26,233 bases of DNA. Origin: Moraxellaceae bacterium. GTDB lineage: Bacteria > Pseudomonadota > Gammaproteobacteria > Pseudomonadales > Moraxellaceae. Positions within the stretch are counted from its first letter, which is position 1. Every line of letters begins with the position of its first letter. Of the stretch, positions 1 through 7,345 are shown piece by piece. The notes beneath the pieces are model-generated. The model had not been told where the DNA came from and did no database searches. It worked only from the letters and a program-made list of their open reading frames with translations. The position numbers and the translations under genes are program-made. The stretch covers positions 1-26,233 of the forward strand of contig JACMMY010000294.1 of NCBI GenBank assembly GCA_014378805.1, given 5' to 3'.

Positions 1-2
1 CT

Positions 3-74
3 TTGTTGGCTGAAGACACAATTCGGCGTCTTTTAGGTGAAGTTAAATTGGCTGTCGAGAGTAACTCAATTTAG
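3..74 (+). CDS. C-terminal end of an unidentified gene (partial)
   Basis: The window opens inside an open frame that reads 23 codons and stops at TAG (72-74). The residues are charged and amphipathic (LLAEDTIRRLLGEV...), as expected for the last helix of a real protein, and the gene's start lies outside the window. The other two forward frames close sooner, at about 12 and 36 bases. The family cannot be recognised from so little, and the reading frame could be chance. Confidence 0.35.
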   Translation: MLAEDTIRRLLGEVKLAVESNSI

Positions 75-134
75 TCTTCGTTGAGTAAAATTTAGTCTCG
101 AGTATTCCTAGATTCAAACACCTAATATTTAGTC
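64..134 (+). promoter_or_regulatory. Repeat-rich region upstream of alpA-like gene
   Basis: Three direct copies of ATTTAGTC lie at 69-76, 90-97 and 127-134. The first overlaps a short inverted repeat, ACTCAA (64-69) with TTGAGT (81-86). This cluster sits 40 to 100 bases upstream of the AlpA-like start, where operators are expected. Regulator binding is inference; only the repeats are seen. Confidence 0.4.
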
Positions 135-170
135 CAGGTCGGTATGTTCCGACAAATGCTGAGGAATAGC

Positions 171-413
171 ATGGACTACAAAACGCAAAATCTACCAATC
201 ACTCTGCGCATTAAGCAGCTTGCCGCACTACTTTCAATATCAAAATCGAATATCTGGTCGAAGTTGAATCCTGCCTCCAGGTATTTCGACCCCTTGTTTC
301 CAAAACCAATAAAAATTGGTTGCGCGACCTGTTTTGTCAGTTCAGAGGTCACTGACTATATCGAATTCAAAATCAGTGCCGGTCGCATACCCGCCGTTTC
401 AAAAACTCATTAA
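171..413 (+). CDS. AlpA-family helix-turn-helix regulator
   Basis: This is an 80-residue protein that fits the AlpA (MerR-like winged helix-turn-helix) family of phage and island regulators. Residues about 10-35 (TLRIKQLAALLSISKSNIW) form the helix-turn-helix. The family's FPKPxKxG motif follows, then SSEVTDYIEFKISAGR, matching the usual end of the domain (SEV..WI...). Upstream ATGs exist at 144 and 156, but the ATG at 171 has GAGGA five bases before it and gives the family's normal length. AlpA proteins usually activate an integrase/excision module or control island genes. Here the gene lies upstream of a DUF3987 gene, a common order in P4-like islands. Its target is unknown, and the ATTTAGTC repeats just upstream are candidates for autoregulation. 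Confidence 0.8.
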   Translation: MDYKTQNLPITLRIKQLAALLSISKSNIWSKLNPASRYFDPLFPKPIKIGCATCFVSSEVTDYIEFKISAGRIPAVSKTH

Positions 414-462
414 GGAAACATAACAAACCTACAATTTTTTAAATCGTGTGTTGGGTTGATAT

Positions 463-479
463 ACGCAATTTGCGTTTTT
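463..479 (+). terminator. Weak terminator-like hairpin after alpA-like gene
   Basis: ACGCA (463-467) pairs with TGCGT (471-475) around a 3-base loop, and the T run ends at 479. It lies 50 bases after the AlpA-like stop codon. The 5-bp stem is short, so termination would be inefficient if it occurs. Confidence 0.35.
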
Positions 480-784
480 CAGCTACTTGATACACCACTA
501 CCCATAGGAGCAATGTTCAGCATAAGCAACACCAGAAAAGTGCTTGAATCAGTCTTTAGCTAGTTCTTTAACTATTTAAAAGTGATTTTTTAAACTCCGT
601 TATTTAACTAGGAAATTTTTTATTTCATTCAGATCCAACAAAAAGAAACGCCACCCACAGGAAGGAATAAATATGTCGAGTCAACCGACTCGGCACAACA
701 AAAATTAATTACGGAAATTTAACGATATGGCTTGAACAGCGCAACAGTTCAAGTGTCCACATTTCACCAATTGAGATTTGAAAT
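480..784. other. Non-coding stretch before the DUF3987 gene
   Basis: No convincing gene lies here. A 12-codon reading frame at 673-708 (MSSQPTRHNKN) starts six bases after a strong AGGAAGGA ribosome-binding site and contains a perfect CGAGTC/GACTCG inverted repeat, so it may be a leader peptide. A second inverted repeat, CTTGAAC (731-737) with GTTCAAG (747-753), lies 32 bases before the DUF3987 start and could form a 5'-leader hairpin. A 16-residue frame at 513-563 is less convincing because its GGAG is only two bases from the ATG. Confidence 0.4.
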
Positions 785-2237
785 ATGCAAAACGATAATC
801 CTTTTACTTTGACCCATCTGTTTCCACACTTGATGCGCGATTCTGCGTTTGAGATGTCATCAAACATTCAAGCGCCACCAGCATTGATAGCTTCATCAAT
901 ACTCGCTGCGGTTTCTATTGTATGCCAGGGACTAGTCGATGTCAGACGACCTAACGGTCTTGAGTCACCTTGTAGCCTTTTCCTAATAACCATTGCCGAT
1001 TCAGGCGAACGCAAGACAACCTGTGATAATTTTTTTACAAAGCCAATTCGCGAATTTGACACTAATGCCGATAGCGAATTTTTAGTCGCTAAGGCTGGAT
1101 ACGAAGCGGATCTAATTGCTTGGGAATCGACGCACAAAGCCTTGTTGGCGCAAATTTATAACGTAGCAAAAAAAGAGAGTGAAAATGTTAACTAATCTTA
1201 AAGCGCGCTTGAAAATTCATCTGAGCCAAAAACCGGTGAGACCAAAAAAAGCTATATTGCTGTTTAACAATACTACACCCGAGGCGATCCTTTTGCGCCT
1301 TAATAAAGATACGACCTCCGGTGGTTTATGCTCTGCAGAAGGTGGTCAAATTTTGAATGGCCGTGCGGCTGAACAGTTGCCGATGTTGGATACGCTGTGG
1401 GACGGTGGAAGCGTAAATGTGGACCGCGTAGGCTCCGAAAGTTTTGTGGTGAAAGATGTCAGGCTGACGATTGGAACGATGACTCAGCCGAAAACCTTTG
1501 ACAAATTTACTGAAGGACGCGGACTCTTGGCTAGAGACAATGGTTTTCTTGGTCGCACTCTTATGACTCACCCACCATCCACGCAGGGATTACGTGCGAT
1601 TGCGAGTATTGAAGAATTATTGTGGCCAAAATTGGAAACTTTTCAGAAAAGGATGACGGAATTATTAGAGAAAGCAAAAATAATGGCAAGGGACCCAGCA
1701 TTTAAAAGAGAAATGTTGGAGTTTTCGCTAGATGCAAAAGTCATTTGGGTGGATTTTGCAAATTACATTGAGCTCAATCTGAATGAAGGTCGATGTTACG
1801 CCGATGTTCGCGACGCGGCATCAAAAATTGCCGAAAATGTAGCTCGCATGGCTGCGTTGTTTCATTTTTTTGAGGGAAGAACTGGAAAAATTCAACGTGA
1901 TACGGTCGAGCAGGCGATCATCATCTGCGAATGGTATCTTAAAGAATTTCAACGTATTTTTAGTACGCCTAAAATTTCACTTGAACAGAAAGAGGCGCAA
2001 CTACTTTTGCGTTGGCTTTATGATTTTTTATGGCGCACAGGTAAGACATTTGTCCGGAAAAACGACGTCCTTAAGTTTGGTCCGAACGGCCTACGCAATA
2101 AAATCACGCTCGATAGAGCTCTGGATATTCTGATTCGTGATCGCATCATTTGGATCGCTGTTGATGACAAGAAGGCAAAATACGTCAATTTGAATGAGCA
2201 ATATTTTCAATACTACAATCCTTCACCATTGCATTAA
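785..2237 (+). pseudogene. DUF3987 (YfjI-type) protein, frameshifted
   Basis: Two overlapping frames encode one DUF3987 protein. The first part (785-1195) has the family N-terminus (PPALIASSILAAVSIVCQG) and the P-loop-like ADSGERKT segment. The second part (from about 1175 to 2237) has PEAILLRL, the GGLCSAEGGQIL motif, an RGLLARDNGFLGR-type segment, and the family ending with ASKIAENVARMAALFHFFEG. The frame changes by +1 near an A7 tract at 1168-1174. Removing one A joins them into a protein of about 480 residues, close to the family size. DUF3987 proteins of islands such as CP4-57 (YfjI) resemble primase/helicase-like replication proteins, but their activity is little studied. The gene is broken as read. 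Transcriptional slippage on the A run or a sequencing error could also explain it. Confidence 0.8.
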
Positions 2238-2278
2238 TTAGATGGCTTTCCCTCATGTTTTTAAATGATCGTGGTAAT

Positions 2279-2326
2279 GCTACTCTCGCTATTTTTGCTA
2301 TTCGTAGCGTGAATAGCGGGAGTAGC
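2279..2326. repeat. Long imperfect inverted repeat downstream of DUF3987 gene
   Basis: GCTACTCTCGCTATT (2279-2293) pairs with AATAGCGGGAGTAGC (2312-2326) with one G-T wobble, giving a 15-bp stem around an 18-base loop. The loop holds a further GCTATTCGTAGC half-palindrome, so several pairings are possible. It lies between the convergent DUF3987 and relaxase genes. No T run follows on either strand, so it is not a typical intrinsic terminator. It could be a protein-binding or replication-related site, which is inference. Confidence 0.6.
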
Positions 2327-2409
2327 ACAATATCTTGATCACTTCGGTTGTCCTAACTAGGTTCCAGTCATGGAAAGTTGGTATGCTCACATGACCCCTG
2401 ATTGATATT

Positions 2410-3129
2410 TTATTCGGCTTTTAGACGATTGTCTTTGTAACTGGCCTTCTCCTCAGTTGACATTTTTTTGATACCTAAACGTCCGAGATGTCTTTCCGGT
2501 TGTGTTTCAATCCCTCGGGCTTTATTACTTCGGTGATCAACCCTCGCTTCATGTTCATTTTGTTCCAAAGCACCATTTTGAATGTTGGCCCATTTCGCAC
2601 GCGTTGCAAGAAGCGCTTCACGTAATACGCCCCGTTCTTTGCCGCCACTATCTTTCCTGCACCCACCTTTTGCTGGTGCACTTGAGTTATATCGAATGAA
2701 ATGTTTCTCTGGAAGTCTTTCAATTTCGTCAGGTATTCTGTCGGAAACCATGATGTGAGTGTGAGGTTGATAAATGCCACCAAGTGCCGCGATTGGCGAA
2801 TGAATAGCTAACTGATAAGGTTTTGTACCGATTTCAGACTGGACGAATTCATTCAATATTTCCTTCTGTTGCTCAAGACTTAATTCGGATGGCAGTGCAA
2901 GCTCATATTCTCGATATGCTGCTCCATTCACACGTTCAAATTTATCAGCCATTCTCCAGAATTCAGTCGGTTTTTCATTTGCCCACGCCGGTAGATTCCC
3001 GTGCCAAGTCGCGATTAGATCAGATTGCTTGTCGTCCTTTCCATGTTTGCCTTCGCGAGCAATATACTGCGAGTGATTGACTGCGCTTCCCTTTTTACCG
3101 CTTTTGATACTCAAATGATAACTTGCCAT
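2410..3129 (-). CDS. MobA/MobL-family (IncQ-like) conjugative relaxase
   Basis: This 239-residue protein matches the relaxase domain of IncQ MobA (MOBQ). It starts MASYHLSIKSGKKG, like the MAxYHL start of the family. Tyr22 in QYIAREGK corresponds to the nicking tyrosine (Tyr25 in R1162/RSF1010 MobA). The HTHIMVSDRI stretch is the metal-binding histidine motif (HxH), and RVDHRS with HLGR close the domain. The start at 3129 is chosen because AGAGG precedes it at good spacing and the family begins there; the frame itself stays open to 3225. The enzyme would nick and covalently hold the 5' end of the transferred strand at oriT. It lacks the primase domain of IncQ MobA, which is usual for chromosomal relatives. 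An IncQ-like oriT core lies 114 bases upstream. No mobC or mobB partner is recognisable. Confidence 0.85.
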   Translation of the reverse strand: MASYHLSIKSGKKGSAVNHSQYIAREGKHGKDDKQSDLIATWHGNLPAWANEKPTEFWRMADKFERVNGAAYREYELALPSELSLEQQKEILNEFVQSEIGTKPYQLAIHSPIAALGGIYQPHTHIMVSDRIPDEIERLPEKHFIRYNSSAPAKGGCRKDSGGKERGVLREALLATRAKWANIQNGALEQNEHEARVDHRSNKARGIETQPERHLGRLGIKKMSTEEKASYKDNRLKAE

Positions 3130-3240
3130 ATTCTGCCTCTTAAAGTTTTCTGATTGAATGGTGAGATTCAGATTCATAACCTGAGCCACCCATGAAAATG
3201 GAAGAAGAGATTGGTAAATGTTCATTATTTTTTTAGAAAG

Positions 3241-3256
3241 GGTAAGTGCGCCTACC
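3241..3256 (+). other. Candidate oriT nic region (IncQ/MOBQ type)
   Basis: GGTAAGTGCGCCTACC contains TAAGTGCGCC (3243-3252), the nic-region core shared by MOBQ origins of transfer such as the IncQ plasmids. It lies 114 bases upstream of the relaxase start in a non-coding gap, where IncQ plasmids carry oriT. A degenerate copy, GGTAAATGTTC, lies at 3213-3223. The 10-bp inverted repeat normally found beside nic is not evident. From IncQ knowledge, cleavage would be expected just after the GCC. Confidence 0.65.
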
Positions 3257-3260
3257 TATA

Positions 3261-3937
3261 TCTCTACTTTAATAATTGTTTAAGTAACTTATTAATAACA
3301 ATCTTTCTTCCATACAATATATATCTGAGTAAAAATTTACTTTTAGAATTGATATGAACAGTGATTAAGTTATTTGATATATCTAGAGATAACTTATAGA
3401 TAAGATAATAATTTTATTGATCAGCAATGCCTAAGCAATTGCTGAGATTAATTATTAGACTTTGAAACGAGCTTTCAGGAGAATATTACTGAAGACAAGT
3501 TCATGATGAACTTGGATAACTTGTCGATATCAGACTGTGAGTTAAATGACATCAATTAGTCGTAGGACGTTACAAATGCAATGATTAAGAGTTATTGATT
3601 AAATAGTATCAATTCAGAGAGTTGTGAGCTCTGATCAATAATCAGTCCCTAAGCAGTACAAGCAATTAAATGGTTGTTTTTAATGTTGTTCTTATTCGTT
3701 TGCTATCCTTAAGACAGATGAGTAGGGTAATCATGAACTTAAATATTTAATTTGGCATGAACGGTGCTGATTGTCATTCTCTTGCATCGAAAGAATGTTG
3801 CGTTCTTTGTATATTTTTGATTGATTCAAATTAGAATGGAGCGGAAATGAGTGAAAACATGACTGTCAACGATTGAAGATGGTTTGGAGCTAGATTTCAG
3901 AGGCAAGAAAACAACTGATGCAAACTAATAATTCTGA
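3261..3937. other. AT-rich non-coding stretch with palindromes
   Basis: About 680 bases with no supported gene. In IncQ plasmids mobC diverges from oriT across this kind of interval, but no MobC-like frame is visible. A perfect 9-bp inverted repeat, CAAGTTCAT-G-ATGAACTTG, lies at 3496-3514. CAGCAAT/ATTGCTG arms flank a 9-base loop near 3423-3445. A strong ribosome-binding site (GGAG, 3838-3841) precedes an ATG at 3847 that opens only nine codons. One base shift there leads into EDGLELDFRGKKTTDAN, which then stops. This looks like a decayed gene start or a short upstream reading frame. Confidence 0.5.
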
Positions 3938-4528
3938 TTGGAAAACGTTTTGGACTCAATAATTGAAAAGCTCGTTGAACGTCAGAAATTACTTTTTGAG
4001 GAAGGTTTTTCTGATGAGAAATTAGTGCCTATCGAGTATGAAGAGAAGTTGTGGTCTATAGAAAAAAAGATTGATGACGTTGTTTCGATGAATGCATCAC
4101 GTCGTAAAAAAATAATAAAAATACAGACTCTCATGTCTGAATTCAGAGAAGTGTCTGCTTCTGACGTAGCATGTAAAAATGGTTGTTCAAATTGCTGCCA
4201 TATGCAAGTGATACTTCAGCAAACTGAGGCTGATGCGATAGGTTTTATGATTGGACGTAAGCCTGTCCAACTTGATATTAATTTCAAAATTAAAGATCCC
4301 CTGAAATCGTATGGGAGGGATACCCCGTGCACTTTTTTGGTTAACGGAGGATGTTCAATTTATGAGAATCGACCATTCATGTGCCGCTATTATGTGAATC
4401 TTGACCGAGATAATTTATTGTGTAGTTTTGAAAATCTTGATCTGGCAAAAGAACATGATCCACGTGCTGTTAGCATACCTATGGCAGAAGCAAACCAATT
4501 ATTCAGCGCATTTAAATTAATTAATTAA
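3938..4528 (+). CDS. YkgJ-family cysteine-cluster protein
   Basis: This is a 196-residue protein with the YkgJ/CxxCxxCC-type metal-binding domain. Residues about 79-87 give CKNGCSNCCH, and the second half has PCTFLVNGGCSIYENRPFMCRYY, the typical pairing of clustered cysteines with a C.iY..RP..CR segment. The family is thought to bind zinc or an iron-sulfur centre, and its reaction is unknown. The start is uncertain. The frame opens with TTG right after a stop, without a Shine-Dalgarno sequence, and the first in-frame ATG lies about 150 bases further in. The N-terminal 70 residues are a charged, probably helical region. The gene lies alone between the mobilisation region and a decayed umuC, with no operon partner. 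Confidence 0.7.
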   Translation: MENVLDSIIEKLVERQKLLFEEGFSDEKLVPIEYEEKLWSIEKKIDDVVSMNASRRKKIIKIQTLMSEFREVSASDVACKNGCSNCCHMQVILQQTEADAIGFMIGRKPVQLDINFKIKDPLKSYGRDTPCTFLVNGGCSIYENRPFMCRYYVNLDRDNLLCSFENLDLAKEHDPRAVSIPMAEANQLFSAFKLIN

Positions 4529-4589
4529 TGCGATGGATGCGGCTGGAGATATAAGGGATTTTTTTCCTTGAATCCGAGGAGTAAATAAT

Positions 4590-4950
4590 TTATGTGCGGG
4601 TCGGCAATTCACTCCAATTCGTCGTGTACTCAGGGGATTTTTTTCCTGTCGCATCTTCTAGGATTGCCTTAATCCATCTTGGCTTAGTTTGACAGTGCCT
4701 TTGCTATACTTGGAGTTTAGTTTATCTAGCACCGTCATCATCTTTGAGTCTTCTGGTGCAGCAGCAAACAAATCTCCCTGGTACGAAGAAGCATCGCAAA
4801 TTTTACTCAATATCAGTCCAGCTTTCTTGCGTAAGTAAACCTTTCAGGAAGGAGAGTTCAACGTATATCGCGAGATTTTCAAAAATAATATGCCCTGCAT
4901 TTTGTTCTGTTGGAAATAGCGTCGATCAGGAACCGGTTACCAGTGTTTAG
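4590..4950 (-). pseudogene. umuC: Decayed C-terminal fragment of umuC (DNA polymerase V subunit)
   Basis: The minus strand encodes, in pieces, the C-terminal end of UmuC with its DUF4113 tail. From higher to lower coordinates one frame reads FPTEQNAGHIIFENLAIYVE. A second reads RKKAGLILSKI, then QGDLFAAAPEDSKMMTVLD and KLNSKYSKGTVKLSQDG, and stops. A third reads SPEYTTNWSELPTRT up to the stop at 4590. The order matches UmuC: KAGV-type segment, QGDLF, LD.iN.kyGkGTv, then SP.YTT.W.elP. At least two frameshifts and an in-frame stop make it non-functional. Only about 110 residues' worth remain, and the polymerase catalytic domain is missing. Mobile elements often carry umuDC, so this is probably a relic of an earlier element. 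Confidence 0.8.
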
Positions 4951-4971
4951 CTAAATGCGATGAGAATTTGA

Positions 4972-4996
4972 GTGAGAATCAAAGAACAATTCTCAC
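4972..4996. repeat. Inverted repeat in the gap before the RDF-like gene
   Basis: GTGAGAAT (4972-4979) pairs perfectly with ATTCTCAC (4989-4996) around a 9-base loop. It lies between the umuC remnant and the end of the RDF-like gene. No T run follows, so a terminator is doubtful. The rest of 4997-5196 shows no supported gene. Confidence 0.45.
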
Positions 4997-5196
4997 CCAA
5001 TTATTCGGTAAAGTTGCCAGAGTAATGAAAAAAGTGAGACACTAAGACAGGAAAACTGTTAAGACGTTCTTGAATGATATTTTGTAAAAAATAGATGGCA
5101 GCGTTTATTGCTGTTACCGATTTATACAAATGCACAGTAGAACAGCCTCACCGCCAAAGAACGTTAAATTTATCATTGATTAAAGTTTGTGGATGA

Positions 5197-6129
5197 CTAA
5201 GCAGTAACACTACTAAGACCAGCAGCCTTCTTATCCAACTTTTCTCGAAGGCTTGGCTTTTCCTTGGGAATTGTCGTGACAGTGTTCGCAGCTTCAGTTC
5301 CGTAACCAGCGTCATTTATGCCAGCATCTACTGGAAAAAATTCCTCAACAATATCAGCAATTTCCTCCTCACTTTCTTCAAACGCAGCATTGCCAAATCC
5401 CTGACTGGCGGCGGCATCAAGTGCAACCTGATCATATCCGCCAGATTTACGCCGCAGATCATTTTGTCGTGCTTCTGTAATCGCCTCTTCGAGCGTCAGT
5501 CCTTCTCTGACGGTTAAATCAACGTAATAAATTGCAGAGCGATGACTAAGTGTTGTGCTCTTCCCCCTGAGGCGTAACTCCAACGGCAAACATGCTAGTA
5601 AATTTCCAGAAACAGCCTGGTAATAACTGAGTCTCGCAGCCAAGCTACGGATGCTGTTAAAACCAGTGGTTCTGAAAATGAACGTACCTAGTTCATCATC
5701 GTCACCGATTTTGACATTCAGTCTGCCATACGGCTTGCACAGACCACCCTTGGCAAGTTCACAAGCGTCTGGGGAAGGGCAAGGCAAGCTTTGCATTCCT
5801 GAAGGCGTATAGCGCTTGCATGTCTCTCCATTGCCAACACACAAAGGCCGCCCAGACTGACGATCAAACAAACTATACTCAGCACGTAAATTTAGATCTG
5901 GATCATTGAATAAAACCCGAACTGGAATAGAGCGTAATTTTCCATTGCCAGATTTGTTTCGTAGATCTTCATCGAAAGGATGATTCACCCAACCATCCCG
6001 ATTCTGCACTTGTGAGGTGATAGTAAACTGGTCATCTTTTTCTGGTATTCGTTTACCATTTTTTTCAACGACTCTGCCAATACTGATACGTCCCAAAATT
6101 GGCGGTGTTATTGCTAGCCCTTTGATCAT
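5197..6129 (-). CDS. gp3-like recombination directionality factor-like protein
   Basis: This 310-residue protein resembles the gp3-like family (often annotated 'hydrolase or metal-binding protein') found in phages and integrative elements. It starts with the family's short N-terminal segment (IKGLAITPPILGRISIGRVV), followed by a domain ending in a cysteine cluster: Cys97, Cys104, Cys117, Cys123 and Cys131, a likely zinc site. The last 90 residues are acidic and low in complexity (EESEEEIADIVEEFF). The start is supported by TAGGAG six bases before the ATG. Some relatives act as recombination directionality factors. Those known work with serine integrases, whereas the only integrase visible here is a tyrosine type, so its role in this island is uncertain. 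It lies downstream of yqaJ but behind a terminator, so it is probably expressed separately. Confidence 0.6.
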   Translation of the reverse strand: MIKGLAITPPILGRISIGRVVEKNGKRIPEKDDQFTITSQVQNRDGWVNHPFDEDLRNKSGNGKLRSIPVRVLFNDPDLNLRAEYSLFDRQSGRPLCVGNGETCKRYTPSGMQSLPCPSPDACELAKGGLCKPYGRLNVKIGDDDELGTFIFRTTGFNSIRSLAARLSYYQAVSGNLLACLPLELRLRGKSTTLSHRSAIYYVDLTVREGLTLEEAITEARQNDLRRKSGGYDQVALDAAASQGFGNAAFEESEEEIADIVEEFFPVDAGINDAGYGTEAANTVTTIPKEKPSLREKLDKKAAGLSSVTA

Positions 6130-6146
6130 TTCGTTCTCCTAAAAGT

Positions 6147-6183
6147 AAAAAAAGACTGGCCTCTTCCTATGAAGAAGAGCCAG
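6147..6183 (-). terminator. Intrinsic terminator after the yqaJ gene
   Basis: Read on the minus strand, CTGGCTCTTC pairs with GAAGAGGCCAG (one bulged base), then TC and seven T residues. It lies 50 bases after the yqaJ stop and just before the RDF-like gene's ribosome-binding site. Confidence 0.75.
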
Positions 6184-6231
6184 CCTGTTGGTTGCCTTAC
6201 ATTGCACATCGTCACGCACTCTCTGCGCGAT

Positions 6232-7257
6232 TCATGCTTTCTCTTGCGATTGTGTGGATATTAAAAAACGTCGGCTACCTGGTTTGATCAGTGGATACTG
6301 TTGTGGCAAGTCTGGTTGGTCTTCCAGCAGTCGTGGCAAATCAAAGCCGCTACTATCCTTTGATCTTTTCCAGCTAACCTTACCCGTTTCAAACAAAGCG
6401 ATACTGGCATCCCCCATGCGTTGTTGAATCTTTTGCTTGAGTTGGGCTTCCACCGTTTCACGATTGGCGATGTCATCTCTGACAGACACCAAATCAGCAA
6501 ACGTCGAACACAGTTCCCTATCATCCCGCAGATCAACTGTATTGCCTGAATCACGAGGATACAGACAACGCAATGCCATCTCAGCAGAGTCTGATCCGTC
6601 CGCTGGTGGCGGCGTATCCGTTTCCACGTAATGCCAGAACTGCCTTTCCAGTTCGATTAAGCGCGCAATTAGCGCATCATCACGGTCAATTCGATAGACT
6701 CGAATTTCCTGACCGCAGATTAACGTGCAAACATCGGCAGCAGCTTTGCCTGTCACTGCCAATTGATGCTGCACCTGACACACCACATACTCAGGTACAC
6801 CGTCACGCCATAATCTGGCTCCAAATTCCCCCGCCGTTTTGCACTCAAGGATCTGCACGTCCGATGTGCCAACGACCTCTCTATCGATATTCGCCAACAT
6901 CCAAGCCTTGTCAGGGTCTGGATGCTGGAGAACTGCATTGATTTTACGTACTCGGTTTCCAGTGCGTCGCGTGTAGTGCGCTGCGACTATCGGTTCAAGC
7001 AGCGTCCCCCAATACATGGGACTGGTTTCATCATTGGGATTCACCTTAGGCAATTCACTATCGCGGCCTGTTTTAATCATCCACAGTTCCAAGGGTGATT
7101 GATAAGGATTAAGTCCTACCGCAGTTCCGGCGTCACTGCTACCGATGCCGCCTTTTCTTACTGTTAGCCATTCATCGCGACTTAAATCAATCGTCTTGAC
7201 CAACCTTAATGCTGGACGATTGGGCTTTGCTGCGTGATCTTGTTGAACGAGATTCAT
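6232..7257 (-). CDS. YqaJ-type (lambda exonuclease-like) recombination nuclease
   Basis: This 341-residue protein has a YqaJ viral recombinase domain in its first two thirds. GGIGSSDA (36-43), GTLLEP (84-89), Asp125 in ANIDRE, Glu138 and Lys140 in ECKTA, and QVQHQL (161-166) form the PD-(D/E)XK active site of lambda-exonuclease relatives. Such enzymes degrade one strand from a double-strand end and feed a single-strand annealing protein. The C-terminal 110 residues are predicted mainly helical (LVSVRDDIANRETVEAQLKQ) and end with a conserved-looking SWKRSKDSSGFD stretch. The start at 7257 has GGAG six bases upstream; in-frame ATGs at 7269 and 7281 are less well placed. No RecT, Bet or Erf partner is visible nearby. 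Terminators on both sides suggest a single-gene unit. Confidence 0.85.
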   Translation of the reverse strand: MNLVQQDHAAKPNRPALRLVKTIDLSRDEWLTVRKGGIGSSDAGTAVGLNPYQSPLELWMIKTGRDSELPKVNPNDETSPMYWGTLLEPIVAAHYTRRTGNRVRKINAVLQHPDPDKAWMLANIDREVVGTSDVQILECKTAGEFGARLWRDGVPEYVVCQVQHQLAVTGKAAADVCTLICGQEIRVYRIDRDDALIARLIELERQFWHYVETDTPPPADGSDSAEMALRCLYPRDSGNTVDLRDDRELCSTFADLVSVRDDIANRETVEAQLKQKIQQRMGDASIALFETGKVSWKRSKDSSGFDLPRLLEDQPDLPQQYPLIKPGSRRFLISTQSQEKA

Positions 7258-7281
7258 AATTGACTCCATTAAAAAAGACAT

Positions 7282-7320
7282 AAAAAATGCCCAGTGAGCA
7301 GAACTCGACTGGGCGTGTTT
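7282..7320 (-). terminator. Intrinsic terminator after the DUF932 gene
   Basis: GCCCAGT (7289-7295) and ACTGGGC (7308-7314) form a perfect 7-bp stem. On the minus strand it is followed by ATTTTTTA, right after the DUF932 stop. The plus strand also has a T run (GTGTTTTT), so it may work in both directions. Confidence 0.75.
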
Positions 7321-7345
7321 TTGACGTTTCAGTTTTTTGCTAATG

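Noticed and set aside
4744..4950. Forward 68-residue open frame
   Set aside because: No ribosome-binding site or family signal, and the opposite strand encodes the UmuC C-terminal remnant, which explains the openness.
5095..5193. Short forward frame beginning MAAFIAVTDLYK
   Set aside because: About 32 codons, no ribosome-binding site, no family resemblance, and it ends in the gap before a convergent gene.
6573..6941. Forward 122-residue frame opposite yqaJ
   Set aside because: It lies inside the exonuclease gene, lacks a ribosome-binding site and reads as low-quality, arginine/histidine/proline-rich sequence.
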